A DNA stretch of 64,000 bases, taken from Mixophyes australis (Eukaryota; Chordata; Amphibia; Anura; Limnodynastidae). A program made the translations under genes and the position numbers. Below the pieces are notes generated by a model. It made no database searches, was not told the origin of the DNA, and saw only the letters and a list, made by a program, of their open reading frames with translations. Positions 1-13,200 of the stretch are shown piece by piece. Each line of letters begins with the position of its first letter. Positions within the stretch are counted from its first letter, which is position 1. The DNA lies in assembly GCA_036250195.1 (NCBI GenBank), contig JAVHZZ010000070.1:310001-374000 (forward strand), in the 5' to 3' direction.

Positions 1-599
1 TCACACCTAGGCAGCAAGTGTGGGGTAGGATATTTTGTCATGTTCTCAACAGAAATCTAAATGTTTTGCAAGCCCAGATATAAAAATTACTCATATAAGC
101 AGAAGCATAATAGAAATCTGATTTTTCCACATATCCTCTGCTGTACCTGGTATCTGAACTGGATTCCATTTTTCTGCGCCACCCCTCCACCCCTCCACCC
201 AGCTTGCTGTTGCTTTAGACCTCCCACCGCCACCACCAAGGCCCAATGGCCTCAACTTCAATTATGTTCCATCTGTGTAAAATTAATATAATGTGAAGTG
301 GTCACTGATGGGAAGACTTATATTTTTAGAAAGTTGTATCTTAGTAAATACCTCCGAGCTGTGATCCAGATAAAATCCTGGGGGCGGTGACTCCAGTCTT
401 GGTGCGCACTAATAGGACAACAAGGAGCAGAAAAAGTAAATGTTATTACAGAGAGAGAATATGGGTTTTAAAAATGAATACAGAGAAAATCCAGTGAATT
501 GTTATAACAAGAGTAGGAGTTACTAGGGTCTAGGATGATATTGCAAATTTGAATTTACGTAAATTTTACATTTCATACATAGATTACTACATTACTACA

Positions 600-605
<6 letters not shown>

Positions 606-634
<29 letters not shown>
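606..634. repeat. (TA)n microsatellite
   Basis: Alternating TA tract followed by CATACATACATA. Copy 2 (from about 43,944) is slightly longer, which explains the 2-bp change in duplication offset. Confidence 0.9.
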
Positions 635-638
<4 letters not shown>

Positions 639-2789
639 CATACATGACATTTAATAGTGTATTATTGTAGTAGGTTTAGAACTATGTGACTTAGTAACTC
701 TCTCCCTGAATGATGGCACTGTGCTGTTAACGTTAGACCATAGGGCCCCCCTCTCTTAAGTACCCTGGGCCCCCCAAATCCTTAATCTACCTCTGCCTCC
801 TTCGCTACATTCACAATATGATGACAGCAGGTCAACCAGATCTTATGAGTAATGACCTCAAAGTCCGAAAAATGTCACCTGACTGCCCAACTTCTTATGT
901 CTTTAAAGCAAGAAAGAGTGACCTGTATAATTCTCTTATCTTAGAAGTTCCTGGGTGCAGATTGCTGCCATGTGCTTCTCTATAGGAGGCACTGGCCTGG
1001 CCCTGTGTTTCTGCACTGGGTGGAGTAACTTGCCCTTAAACATCATACTATCACCATCACCATACTATCACCACGGTCAGGGATTGAGGCATCACTGTCA
1101 GTAATCCAGCAGTGCACCATGGCCACATAACAAGCACTCTCTGTACGGAACCTTTTCTTATTCAATTTGATTCCAGAGAACTCTATTATAGATGTGAGAT
1201 CTCTGTTCTCAAACATCTTTCCCCATAGTGGCCTTATGAACTGTCAGATCTATTCAGGTCGAAATGATCTACTGAAGGAGATTACTTTACACCTCATCCA
1301 TTCATACTCATACAAGTGGGTGAGTAAGAAGAAGACAGAATATTTTATACATTGTGATGACTGGGCAGCATAGTTTTATCAGGTGCAGATATAGAAATTA
1401 TTCATATTAACAGGAGCATAATAGATATCTGATATGTACACATTGCTGTAGACCACCCACCATCACCAACCAGCAAGGCCCATGACCTCAACCATATTCC
1501 ATCTGTGTCAAATAAATATAATATGGAGAGTCTTTTAAAAAGTTGTATATCTAGAACATACCTTAAAGGTGTAATTCAGAAGATATTTTTCTAAATCTGT
1601 ATCCGGTGTTGGTGCATGACACTAAGAAAACAGGATGCAGAAAAAGTAAATGTCATTATAAACATGAGACATCTCTGTTCTCAAACATCATTCACCAAAA
1701 TGACCTCACAGACCGGTGGGAATATTCAGATCTAACTGATCTACTCTTGTAGATTATGTTACACCTCTTCCATTCATACTTATACAAGTAAGTGGAAGGG
1801 AGTTCTATGAATCCAGGACAAGAAAGAAAACGGGAGACAGTATATTTCGGTCATTGTGACGACTGAACAGGATAGTTTTCTCAAGGTCAGATATAGAAAT
1901 GACCCATATTAGCAGACAGATAATAGAGATCGGATGTTTGCATCTGGTACCTTAGAAGTACTGGATTTCATCTTTGCTCCAGCCCTCCACCCAGCTCGCT
2001 GTTGGTGTAGACCACCCACCGCTAACATGCCCCATCAACCATAACCATATTCAATCTGTGAAGAGTCCGCTGATGGGAAGATTTATATGTTTAGAAAGCT
2101 GTATACCTAGACAATACTTACTCGCAAGCTGGAATCCAAATGTACTCCTGGAGGTGCTGATCCGGCGCTTGGTACATCTTCCTAAGACAACCGGGGGCAG
2201 TAAAAGTAATTGTCATTACAAACATATTGTAGGAGGAAGTATATGGGTTTTAAAAATGAAAGTCTCTCAACACATGGCTTCAACCTCAAACATATACCAT
2301 TGGTGTAAAATAAATAAATATAAAATGAAGAGTCCGCTGATGGGAAGACTTATATCTTTAGAAAGTTATATATGTAGAAAATACCTCCGAGCTGGAGCCC
2401 ATATAAAATACCCGCGGTGGTGACTGCGGTCTTGATACACTCTCCTAAGACAACCGGGAACATAAAAAGTAAATATGGTTAACCCCAGATATGTGATGCT
2501 CGCCTATACAGTCTGTCCTATTTCCTAAATGAGTTGCATCTACCATTAACTTATACAAGTTGAGAATGTTACATTTTAGCAGATACACAGATCACGCCTA
2601 GGTTCTCCTTTAAAAATTGCCATCTTAATTGCCAGCAGCACCTAGTCCCAGATGTGACTGTATGCAGGGGCCCCCGGCTCCCCTAAGTATGACAGCGTTA
2701 TTACGTCACGTCAGGAGCCTCCCTGCACACACTGCGGGAACAGGTGCTGGACACAAGAGAGACGAAAAAAGAGAGAAACCCTAAAATAA

Positions 2790-2930
2790 TTATATCATTA
2801 AGGGGGCACTATTATAAATTATAATCATCAAGGGGGCACTAATATTAATTAAAATCATTTAGGGATTAATTATGAACAACAAGGGGGCAATAATTTTAAT
2901 TACACTCATCCAGGGGACTGGATTTCATTT
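2790..2930 (+). repeat. Short minisatellite, about 4 units
   Basis: Repeats of a 28-40 bp unit built around ATCATNAAGGGGGCACTA followed by an AT-rich part. Conserved in copy 2 at about 46,130-46,270. Confidence 0.65.
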
Positions 2931-3497
2931 TTTGTCTTACCACACCACACAGTTTGATGTTGCTGTAGACGACCCACCATCACATCACCACCAGGACCTA
3001 TGGCTTCAACCTCAACCATATACCATTGGTGTAAAATAAGTAAATATAAAATGAAGAGTCCACTGATGGGAAGACTTATATCTTTAGAAAGTTATATATG
3101 TAGAAAATACCTCCGAGCTGGAGCCCACATAAAATCCCTGTGGTGGTGACTGCGGTCTTGATACACTCTCCTAAGACAACCGGGAAAATAAAAAGTAAAT
3201 GTCATTACAAACATACTGTAGGAGGGAAACAAATGAATGACTCTCAATACAAAGGAAAGCCAGTGAATTGGAATAACAAGGACAGAGGTTACTAGAGACT
3301 ATTAATATATTTTAACTTTGAATTTAAGTGATGAAATTTACATGATACTGGTATAAAAATGACTGCTGATTCATACCACAGGCTCTTTGCAAGATGGATG
3401 TTAAAGAACCATTGGTGGGAATAACTGGTACCTGGACCACTACCTGGTGAGGATCATGTTAGGGAAACATGAGAACCTTGAAGAGGAGGCTCATATA

Positions 3498-4255
3498 GGG
3501 CCTGATTCAAGTCCGAACGCAACTTGCACCTAACTTGCTCTTAAGAAAAGATCACGGAACCCATATTCAAATCCAAGCGGACATCAAGATGTGTTTAAGT
3601 TTGAATCTGGGTGTAAGTGCAATCTGCCTAAACGTTACATGTTGTACATTAACAGAGCACAGCGCAGTATACACACAAGCGTATGTGCAATATAAGGTAT
3701 TTAAATAAAGCCTAGAAAAAAAATGATGAACAACTCTAAACAGTATAATCATATTTATATTTTTTTTACATTAAATACATAAATCAAGATCTCCTTAATG
3801 CATATTGTACATACAATGGGCCTGATTCGTTAAGGAAAAGAAAATAAGCAAAAAAAGGAGTAACTTTGCATCTTGGCAAAACCATGTTGCCTTGGAGTGG
3901 GAGGCAAATTTAAAATGTCATGGTAGATTTATAGTTGGGGTTGGGCATGTCCTAGATCAACTTTAAATTTCAGTGTAAAATTAAAGCTATAAAGTATTTG
4001 TGTGTTACATGAAAAACTGCCAGTATTTATCTTATGTGCTAAATAATAACCCTATTTTCACCCCTTGCATTGTAACATGGTTTTGTCCAGGAGAAAAACC
4101 TTGCCACCATTGTTCCCTTATGTGTTGTAGGCAGTTGTAAGTGTCATTTGCTTTGGACATGAATTACATGCAATTGCGTTAATTGGAGTAAAGTCCGTTT
4201 TGGAGCAAGCGCAGGTCTATTTCACGCAAGATAAGTCTGAACATGAATCTGGCCC
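3498..4255. mobile_element. MITE-like element (outer), GGGCC...GGCCC termini
   Basis: Left end GGGCCTGATTCAAGTCCGAA and right end (reverse complement) GGGCCAGATTCATGTTCAGA form imperfect terminal inverted repeats of about 30 bp. The bases next to the ends are ATA on both sides, a possible 3-bp target duplication. Termini and duplication length suit a PIF/Harbinger-type non-autonomous element, but no transposase is present. It carries the second MITE start at 3,828. Copy 2 counterpart: 46,838-47,595. Confidence 0.5.
3828..4125 (+). mobile_element. MITE-like element nested in the previous one, right end unclear
   Basis: Begins GGGCCTGATTCGTTAAGG and is collinear with the complete MITE at 6,180-6,474 through shared blocks such as GAGTAACTTTGCA, CTTGGCAAAACCATGTTGC and GGGCATGTCCTAG. 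Its right terminus is degraded, so the end coordinate is approximate. Confidence 0.5.
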
Positions 4256-4599
4256 ATAATATTACATGTACATCTTTATACATAGAAGAGACTAAAATCT
4301 TTGGCGTTGTTAGGGGAGGAGGGTAAAGGGTGCCCATGAGGGTGTGGCCACGCACCCATTGTGATGTGACCACACCTCCATTTATGGACGCACTGCTGCA
4401 AACTGTGTTTTGTTTTGATTTGGGGATTGCAAAAGTTGGGAGGCATGGAATAAAGACTGAATATTACTTATAATATAACTAAAATGTAACAATATTACAA
4501 CATAAGCGCATTGTCACATGTGTTGAAGCTTAACCTGTGCCTCAATTTAGAATTGAACAACAATCTTCCATATATAATATAGTAGACAAGACATTTAAC

Positions 4600-4691
4600 C
4601 TCAGCGATGGAATGTCCAGCGATGTTTTCCTTATTCCTCTGGGAGGTGTCATTGGGATCTCCAACGAGGGTCTCCATTACAGCTTCTGGCA
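4600..4691 (-). CDS. Candidate coding exon of an unknown host gene (copy 1 paralogue)
   Basis: On the minus strand a strong acceptor (pyrimidine-rich, ending CTCCCCAG) precedes a 92-nt open stretch that ends GAG followed by a GTTAAA donor. Entry is phase 1 and exit phase 0. It contains an in-frame ATG (GTAATGG, purine at -3 and G at +4) that would start a peptide METLVGDPNDTSQ... of 26 residues in this exon. The exon is conserved in copy 2 at 47,940-48,031. The donor is weak at +3 and +5. The promoter-like 872-bp array lies upstream on the same strand. Later exons of this paralogue would lie outside the window. I do not recognise the protein; a chance open stretch remains possible. Confidence 0.42.
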
Positions 4692-4876
4692 CTGGGGAGA
4701 CAAGAATATTCATTATCAGTTAATATATTCTCAATGATGGGTGACTTTGTTTTACTATAAATTATCATTAATTTACCCCATGGTATTAGCAATATAAAAT
4801 CTGTTAAACATGTTCCTTATGTGTCTGATCTTCATCCATGTGTTTGTTCATTATCCCTGTTTTGTGCCTTTCACCC

Positions 4877-5260
4877 TTAGTTCCTCCCCAGTTGTCTCTT
4901 ATGTGCGTTCCTTTGTGTGCAATAGCTCCCTCTTGTGTGTAGATCCAGTCTGCACTGTCTGACACTCAGGAGGGATAAGGGACTTTCAATTTGAACATCG
5001 CTTCTGTGAAATTTTCCGATTAGAATGTGGCCTATGCCGATAGAGAGTCCATAACTGATCTTCATGGAAAAGCTAGCTACCGCGGCATAACCGTGGACCT
5101 TGGCTAGTACATGAGTCCCATTAATTATTATTACTATCATAGTTGATATGTAATATAACACAGTGATCGGCAGAACAGGTATTGGGAAAAAAAGAGTATA
5201 CAAAATACAGGGACATACAAAGTAGACAAACATGACCACATCTTGATGGGGCGTGGTCAA
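4877..5260 (-). pseudogene. Open reading frame of unknown meaning, disrupted in copy 2
   Basis: 127 codons are open on the minus strand. In copy 2 (48,400 region) a single change turns the AAG after an internal ATG into TAG and ends the frame. The N-terminal half is hydrophobic but AT-rich, so the apparent membrane character may be compositional. The second half (about residues 65-127) looks less biased. No family recognised. The difference between copies argues against a conserved coding role, at least in copy 2. Confidence 0.15.
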
Positions 5261-5480
5261 GGCACGGTGAGGGCGTGGTCATTAGCTATCGCCCTTATCC
5301 AAACATTCCCACAAGCTGGACAAATATGTCCCCGGGCAGGATAGTGGACAGAGCCCTAAATTCGGGACTCTTCTGCTGAAATTGGGACATTTGGGAGGTA
5401 ACTACCATACTGCTTATCAATTGTGGTGAAACTATACCATAAACAAGAAAAAAACACATACTGAGAGGCATTGGCGCAAA
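5230..5480. repeat. Probable interspersed repeat, unclassified
   Basis: A stretch with GGGGCGTGGTCAAGG and AAATTGGGACATTTGGGAGG blocks. It resembles a frequent amphibian interspersed sequence from memory only; no termini were found. Present in both duplication copies (48,570-48,820). Confidence 0.25.
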
Positions 5481-5831
5481 CATGATATAGGGAGGAACCA
5501 AAATATATCTTACCAGAAAAAGCCCATATCCAGTTGGAGGAAATCTGCTATTTTATATATGTAAAGCAGCTCCCATATAATATTTAGTGATAACGTTAAA
5601 AAATTGTCACCGGATTATAGCATCAGTCATAGAAAACGGGGCCATAATCTGTTAATAAACATACAAATGGAGCCATAATTTGCTGACAATCATAGAAAAC
5701 AAACTACCCTGCAAACTCTGCTGTCAGGGCCCGGAGCAGTTCTTCTCTTACCCCTTACTGGCAGTTTGCTCTCCTACAGCCAGAGACCAGGGCAGGACCG
5801 GAAGGTGAGCGCTATCTGTCTGTAACAGAAC

Positions 5832-6221
5832 ATGCTGACAGCGGCTTCAGGACTCAACAAGTTACATCGGACTTACATGAAAGATGGGGGATGGGGGGTG
5901 CTGGGTGTACCACTGGGTGCCCTAAATGTCCGTATTAAATTCTTGTTTGATATTACCACTGGGTTCCCCACCCTAATGAACACATTTATATTTTTCTTAC
6001 ATCTGGAAGAACTGCGGATGACAGGTTTGTCTTCACTCATTGTTGTGTCTCTTGTCAGACTTAGCGATCAATCTGTTGTTAGGAAAATTATTCAAAACAT
6101 GGTTACTTTCAGAGCTCTTCATTATTTAATAAAAAAAGTTACTAAAAGCAGGTCTCAAAAAATGTGTCCCAAAGGTACTGGGTCTAATTCATTAGGAAAG
6201 AAAAGCAAAATAAATGAGTAA
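5832..6221 (+). other. Unassigned 129-codon open frame, probably non-coding
   Basis: Open in both copies (49,171-49,557) with few changes, but its 3' part runs into the MITE at 6,180, so the full frame cannot be a native gene. Just upstream, near 5,780-5,805, a short segment is flanked by TCTCCTACAG and GGTGAGCG and could be an exon edge on the plus strand. No family recognised. Confidence 0.15.
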
Positions 6222-6474
6222 CTTTGCAACTTGGCAAAACCATGTTGCATTGGAGAGTGAGGTAAATTTAGGGGTAGGGCATGTCCTAGGTCAACTTTAA
6301 AATTCAGTGTAAAAATAAAGCTATCAAGTATTTGTTTGCTACATGGAAAAACAGCCAGTATTTAACTTATATGCAAAATAATAAACTCATTTGCACCCCT
6401 TACATTTTAACCTGGTTTTGTCTTGGATCAAATATAGTCCTTTATTGCTTTGTTCTCCTTAATGAATCAGGCCC
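6180..6474 (+). mobile_element. Complete MITE, 295 bp
   Basis: Starts GGGTCTAATTCATTAGG and ends CCTTAATGAATCAGGCCC, giving inverted termini of about 18 bp, flanked by ACT on both sides (3-bp target duplication). No coding capacity. Same family as the element at 3,828. Copy 2 counterpart begins near 49,519. Confidence 0.65.
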
Positions 6475-6944
6475 ACTGTGTTTAAATGTATTCTACACTT
6501 TACCTCCAACCTTGTCTTGTCTCCCCTCGCTCATCCTTCTCCCCTCACCCCATTACTTCCTCATCCTTTCTAATCTCTGTTACTTTCCACTCACCCCCTT
6601 TCTCTCCATCCATCTTTGGTTCTCTATCACGGGGGGCTCAAGATGGACTAAAATCATTTTGTTAGTTCTGGATTAGTTTAGTTCACATTGGGGCTAATGC
6701 ACATGGGCACCATTACAGTCCTGTAGATTCACTCTTTTATTATATACAGGTTACTCTGCTGTTCCCCCTGTGACCCCACAAGTGGGCTTACCTGAATAAA
6801 GGGCTGGAGACTATCACTAGGGCCCATAGAACGTCAGACCTGGTGTAGAATAAGCACAAGGCACTAACTGGGGCATTTTTTATTAGCTATGGGGCATTTT
6901 TGGCTTATACATTATTTGCTGCACTTTTATTGCTATAATTAGAT

Positions 6945-7082
6945 TGTAGCTCTCTCAGGAGAAGGGTTCTCCCTACCCTTGGTTTTTATATTAGCATTTA
7001 TTTTATCTATATTGTATGTAGCTGTTTTATGTATGACATGTTTTACTCACTAATCTGTAAAGCACATTTGGCCTTAAAAATA

Positions 7083-7127
<45 letters not shown>

Positions 7128-7138
7128 TATAATAATAA
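6945..7138 (+). repeat. LINE-tail-like sequence with (TAA)n
   Basis: The pattern TTGTAGCTCTCTCAGGAGAAGGG ... TCTGTAAAGCACATTTGGCCTT, then ATAAATAATAATAA, is the 3'-tail pattern seen again at 26,165-26,392. The (TAA)n tract runs about 7,080-7,138 and is about 27 bp shorter in copy 2 (about 50,422-50,450). Confidence 0.45.
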
Positions 7139-7202
7139 TACACATTTTCTGTAAAACCATTTTAGAAAATGTTCCCCTTTGTGTTCACCTTCAAATTCTT
7201 AG

Positions 7203-10200
7203 AGATATTTGGGTTTAAAATCAGGTCCAAGTTTTCATACTTATACTGTACTGTAAATATTGTTACCAGGCTAAAGCCATTAACACAGGGCTTAGAGATG
7301 GGTAAACCAGGAATACACAGACTGTAAATTATTCTCACCCCCTGAATATATCCCATTTATAATATAATCTCCGTCCCAGTCTTGTTACATTACCTGTGGA
7401 GATGACTGACGCTCTGTTTGAAATTCAAGTGTAAACAGGTGTTTCCAACCAATCAGATTGAAGAGAATTCTGTGACATCACCAACCCAGGTAGCTCAGTG
7501 CCCAGTAATCCCTGATCAGCCATTGGTTGAGAGCTGTGTAACTGTAAATGGCCATATGTATGACAGCCCTATGTCTTAGTTATGTACATATGTGTTACAT
7601 GGATGAACTGTGTGAATCATGGGGAATTACTTGTGAATCTGCCAATCTGTTAGGTCAGACACAATCTCGTTAGTCACTACTCATAGGCAAACCACAAAGT
7701 AATCTCCCCCAGTTATCTTGAATTCTGTACCTCTTAACATTTCTGATGGCAGGTAGGAGGTATCCTAATGACCAGTCTATGGGTAACCTGCATTAGGACC
7801 TTACACCAGACTAAAATAATCACCTTAGCAAGTGCTTACCCAGTGTGCCAAAATCAAACGTTCTCATGTGTAACGTTCTAATGTAAACTGCAGCATTAAA
7901 TATAGTTCTTGTAAAAATATGATAGTGACTGTTTCCGACTAAGCTTGTTAATTACTGTCATAGGTAATTAAATCAATGGCAGAAGTAGCTACATGAAGAA
8001 ATGTTATTTCAGTAAAGTCTTTGACTTTAGCCAAATATCTATTTTCCACATTACTTTTGAATTTGATTTTTAAATGTATTTGGGTTTAAAATCAGGTCCA
8101 CATTCTTTTTATACTTATACTGTACTGTAAATATTGTTACCAGGTTAAAGCCATTAACACAGGGCTTAGAGATGGGTAAACCAGGAATACACAGACTGTA
8201 AATTATTCTCACCCCCTGAATATATCCCATTTATAATACAATCCCCGTCCCAGTCTTGTTACATTACCTGTGGAGATAACTGACGCTCTGTTTGAGATTC
8301 AAGTGTAAACAGCTGTTTCCAACCAATCAGATTGAAGAGAATTCTGTGACATCACCAACCCAGGTAGCTCAGTGCCCAGTAATCCCTGATCAGCCATTGG
8401 TTGAGAGCTGTGTAACTGTAAATGGCCATATGTATGACAGCCCTATGTCTTAGTTATGTACATATGTGTAACATGGATGAACTGTGTGAATCATGGGGAA
8501 TTACTTGTGAATCTGCCAATCTGTTAGGTCAGACACAATCTCGTTAGTCACTACTCATAGGCAAACCACAAAGTAATCTCCCCCAGTTATCTTGAATTCT
8601 GTACCTCTTAACGTCTCTGATGGCAGGTAGGAGGTATCCTAATGACCAGTCTATGGGTAACCTGCATTAGGACCTTACACCAGACTAAAATAATCACCTT
8701 GGCAAGTGCTTACCCAGTGTGCCAAAATCAAACGTTCTCATGTGTAACGTTCTAATGTAAACTGCAGCATTAAATATAGTTCTTGTAAAAATATGATAGT
8801 GACTGTTTCCCATTAAGCTTGTTAATTACTGTCATAGGAAATAAAATCAATGGTAGAAGTAGCTACATGAAGATATGCTTCATGTAAAGTATTTGACATT
8901 ACTCAAATATCTATTTTCCACATTACTTTTTAATTGGATTTTTACATGTATTTGGGTTTAAAATCAGGTCCACATTCTTTTTATACTTATACTGTACTGT
9001 AAATATTGTTACCAGGCTAAAGCCATTAACACAGGGCTTAGAGATGGGTAAACCAGGAATACACAGACTGTAAATTATTCTCACCCCCTGAATATATCTC
9101 ATTTATAATATAATCCCCGTCCCAGTCTTGTTACATTACCTGTGGAGATAACTGACGCTCTGTTTGAGATTCAAGTGTAAACAGGTGTTTCCAACCAATC
9201 AGATTGAAGAGAATTCTGTGACATCACCAACCCAGGTAGCTCAGTGCCCAGTAATCCCTGATCAGCCATTGGTTGAGAGCCGTGTAACTGTAAATGGCCA
9301 TATGTATGACAGCCCTATGTCTTAGTTATGTACATATGTGTAACATGGATGAACTGTGTGAATCATGGGGAATTACTTGTGAATCTGCCAATCTGTTAGG
9401 TCAGACACAATCTCGTTAGTCACTACTCATAGGCAAACCACAAAGTAATCTCCCCCAGTTATCTTGAATTCTGTACCTCTTAACATTTCTGATGGCAGGT
9501 AGGAGGTATCCTAATGACCAGTCTATGGGTAACCTGCATTAGGACCTTACACCAGACTAAAATAATCACCTTAGCAAGTACTTACCCAGTGTGCCAAAAT
9601 CAAACGTTCTCATGTGTAACGTTCTAATGTAAACTGCAGCATTAAATATAGTTCTTGTAAAAATATGATAGTGACTGTTTCCGACTAAGCTTGTTAATTA
9701 CTGTCATAGGTAATTAAATCAATGGCAGAAGTAGCTACATGAAGAAATGTTATTTCAGTAAAGTCTTTGACTTTAGCCAAATATCTATTTTCCACATTAC
9801 TTTTGAATTTGATTTTTAAATGTATTTGGGTTTAAAATCAGGTCCACATTCTTTTTATACTTATACTGTACTGTAAATATTGTTACCAGGTTAAAGCCAT
9901 TAACACAGGGCTTAGAGATGGGTAAACCAGGAATACACAGACTGTAAATTATTCTCACCCCCTGAATATATCCCATTTATAATATAATCCCCGTCCCAGT
10001 CTTGTTACATTACCTGTGGAGATGACTGACGCTCTGTTTAAGATTCAAGTGTAAACAGCTGTTTCCAACCAATCAGATTGAAGAGAATTCTGTGACATCA
10101 CCAACCCAGGTAGCTCAGTGCCCAGTAATCCCTGATCAGCCATTGGTTGAGAGCTGTGTAACTGTAAATGGCCATATGTATGACAGCCCTATGTCTTAGT

Positions 10201-13200
10201 TATGTACATATGTGTAACATGGATGAACTGTGTGAATCATGGGGAATTACTTGTGAATCTGCCAATCTGTTAGGTCAGACACAATCTCGTTAGTCACTAC
10301 TCATAGGCAAACCACAAAGTAATCTCCCCCAGTTATCTTGAATTCTGTACCTCTTAACGTCTCTGATGGCAGGTAGGAGGTATCCTAATGACCAGTCTAT
10401 GGGTAACCTGCATTAGGACCTTACACCAGACTAAAATAATCACCTTGGCAAGTGCTTACCCAGTGTGCCAAAATCAAACGTTCTCATGTGTAACGTTCTA
10501 ATGTAAACTGCAGCATTAAATATAGCTCTTGTAAAAATATGATAGTGACTGTTTCCCATTAAGCTTGTTAATTACTGTCATAGGAAATAAAATCAATGGT
10601 AGAAGTAGCTACATGAAGATATGCTTCATGTAAAGTATTTGACATTACTCAAATATCTATTTTCCACATTACTTTTTAATTGGATTTTTACATGTATTTG
10701 GGTTTAAAATCAGGTCCACATTCTTTTTATACTTATACTGTACTGTAAATATTGTTACCAGGCTAAAGCCATTAACACAGGGCTTAGAGATGGGTAAACC
10801 AGGAATACACAGACTGTAAATTATTCTCACCCCCTGAATATATCCCATTTATAATATAATCCCCGTCCCAGTCTTGTTACATTACCTGTGGAGATAACTG
10901 ACGCTCTGTTTGAGATTCAAGTGTAAACAGGTGTTTCCAACCAATCAGATTGAAGAGAATTCTGTGACATCACCAACCCAGGTAGCTCAGTGCCCAGTAA
11001 TCCCTGATCAGCCATTGGTTGAGAGCCGTGTAACTGTAAATGGCCATATGTATGACAGCCCTATGTCTTAGTTATGTACATATGTGTAACATGGATGAAC
11101 TGTGTGAATCATGGGGAATTACTTGTGAATCTGCCAATCTGTTAGGTCAGACACAATCTCGTTAGTCACTACTCATAGGCAAACCACAAAGTAATCTCCC
11201 CCAGTTATCTTGAATTCTGTACCTCTTAACGTCTCTGATGGCAGGTAGGAGGTATCCTAATGACCAGTCTATGGGTAACCTGCATTAGGACCTTACACCA
11301 GACTAAAATAATCACCTTGGCAAGTGCTTACCCAGTGTGCCAAAATCAAACGTTCTCATGTGTAACGTTCTAATGTAAACTGCAGCATTAAATATAGTTC
11401 TTGTAAAAATATTATAGTGACTGTTTCCCACTAAGCTTGTTAATTACTGTCATAGGTAATTAAATCAATGGCAGAAGTAGCTACATGAAGAAATGTTATT
11501 TCAGTAAAGTCTTTGACTTTAGCCAAATATCTATTTTCCACATTACTTTTGAATTTGATTTTTAAATGTATTTGGGTTTAAATCAGGTCCACATTCTTTT
11601 TATACTTATACTGTACTGTAAATATTGTTACCAGGTTAAAGCCATTAACACAGGGCTTAGAGATGGGTAAACCAGGAATACACAGACTGTAAATTATTCT
11701 CACCCCCTGAATATATCCCATTTATAATATAATCCCCGTCCCAGTCTTGTTACATTACCTGTGGAGATGACTGACGCTCTGTTTAAGATTCAAGTGTAAA
11801 CAGCTGTTTCCAACCAATCAGATTGAAGAGAATTCTGTGACATCACCAACCCAGGTAGCTCAGTGCCCAGTAATCCCTGATCAGCCATTGGTTGAGAGCT
11901 GTGTAACTGTAAATGGCCATATGTATGACAGCCCTATGTCTTAGTTATGTACATATGTGTAACATGGATGAACTGTGTGAATCATGGGGAATTACTTGTG
12001 AATCTGCCAATCTGTTAGGTCAGACACAATCTCGTTAGTCACTACTCATAGGCAAACCACAAAGTAATCTCCCCCAGTTATCTTGAATTCTGTACCTCTT
12101 AACGTCTCTGATGGCAGGTAGGAGGTATCCTAATGACCAGTCTATGGGTAACCTGCATTAGGACCTTACACCAGACTAAAATAATCACCTTGGCAAGTGC
12201 TTACCCAGTGTGCCAAAATCAAACGTTCTCATGTGTAACGTTCTAATGTAAACTGCAGCATTAAATATAGTTCTTGTAAAAATATGATAGTGACTGTTTC
12301 CCATTAAGCTTGTTAATTACTGTCATAGGAAATAAAATCAATGGTAGAAGTAGCTACATGAAGATATGCTTCATGTAAAGTATTTGACATTACTCAAATA
12401 TCTATTTTCCACATTACTTTTTAATTGGATTTTTACATGTATTTGGGTTTAAAATCAGGTCCACATTCTTTTTATACTTATACTGTACTGTAAATATTGT
12501 TACCAGGCTAAAGCCATTAACACAGGGCTTAGAGATGGGTAAACCAGGAATACACAGACTGTAAATTATTCTCACCCCCTGAATATATCCCATTTATAAT
12601 ATAATCCCCGTCCCAGTCTTGTTACATTACCTGTGGAGATAACTGACGCTCTGTTTGAGATTCAAGTGTAAACAGGTGTTTCCAACCAATCAGATTGAAG
12701 AGAATTCTGTGACATCACCAACCCAGGTAGCTCAGTGCCCAGTAATCCCTGATCAGCCATTGGTTGAGAGCCGTGTAACTGTAAATGGCCATATGTATGA
12801 CAGCCCTATGTCTTAGTTATGTACATATGTGTAACATGGATGAACTGTGTGAATCATGGGGAATTACTTGTGAATCTGCCAATCTGTTAGGTCAGACACA
12901 ATCTCGTTAGTCACTACTCATAGGCAAACCACAAAGTAATCTCCCCCAGTTATCTTGAATTCTGTACCTCTTAACGTCTCTGATGGCAGGTAGGAGGTAT
13001 CCTAATGACCAGTCTATGGGTAACCTGCATTAGGACCTTACACCAGACTAAAATAATCACCTTGGCAAGTGCTTACCCAGTGTGCCAAAATCAAACGTTC
13101 TCATGTGTAACGTTCTAATGTAAACTGCAGCATTAAATATAGTTCTTGTAAAAATATTATAGTGACTGTTTCCCACTAAGCTTGTTAATTACTGTCATAG

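Larger units (their letters stand above)
61..3320 (+). repeat. Dispersed, diverged tandem-like repeat family (about 5 units)
   Basis: A recurring module reads: CACCCAGCTTGCTGTTG-like start, a CCACC-rich stretch, CCATATTCCATCTGTGT, GATGGGAAGACTTATAT, TACCTCCGAGCTGG, then AAAAGTAAATGTCATTACA. Units lie near 160-540, 1,440-1,700, 1,965-2,290, 2,270-2,480 and 2,930-3,260, separated by unrelated sequence and diverged. It looks like an old satellite or a tandemly arranged mobile element of unknown class. No coding frame spans units. The same units recur in copy 2 at about 43,400-46,660. Confidence 0.6.

Noticed and set aside
7162..7356. 64-codon minus-strand frame at the start of the 872-bp array
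   Set aside because: Not maintained in the other units of the array; it depends on the flanking (TAA)n side.
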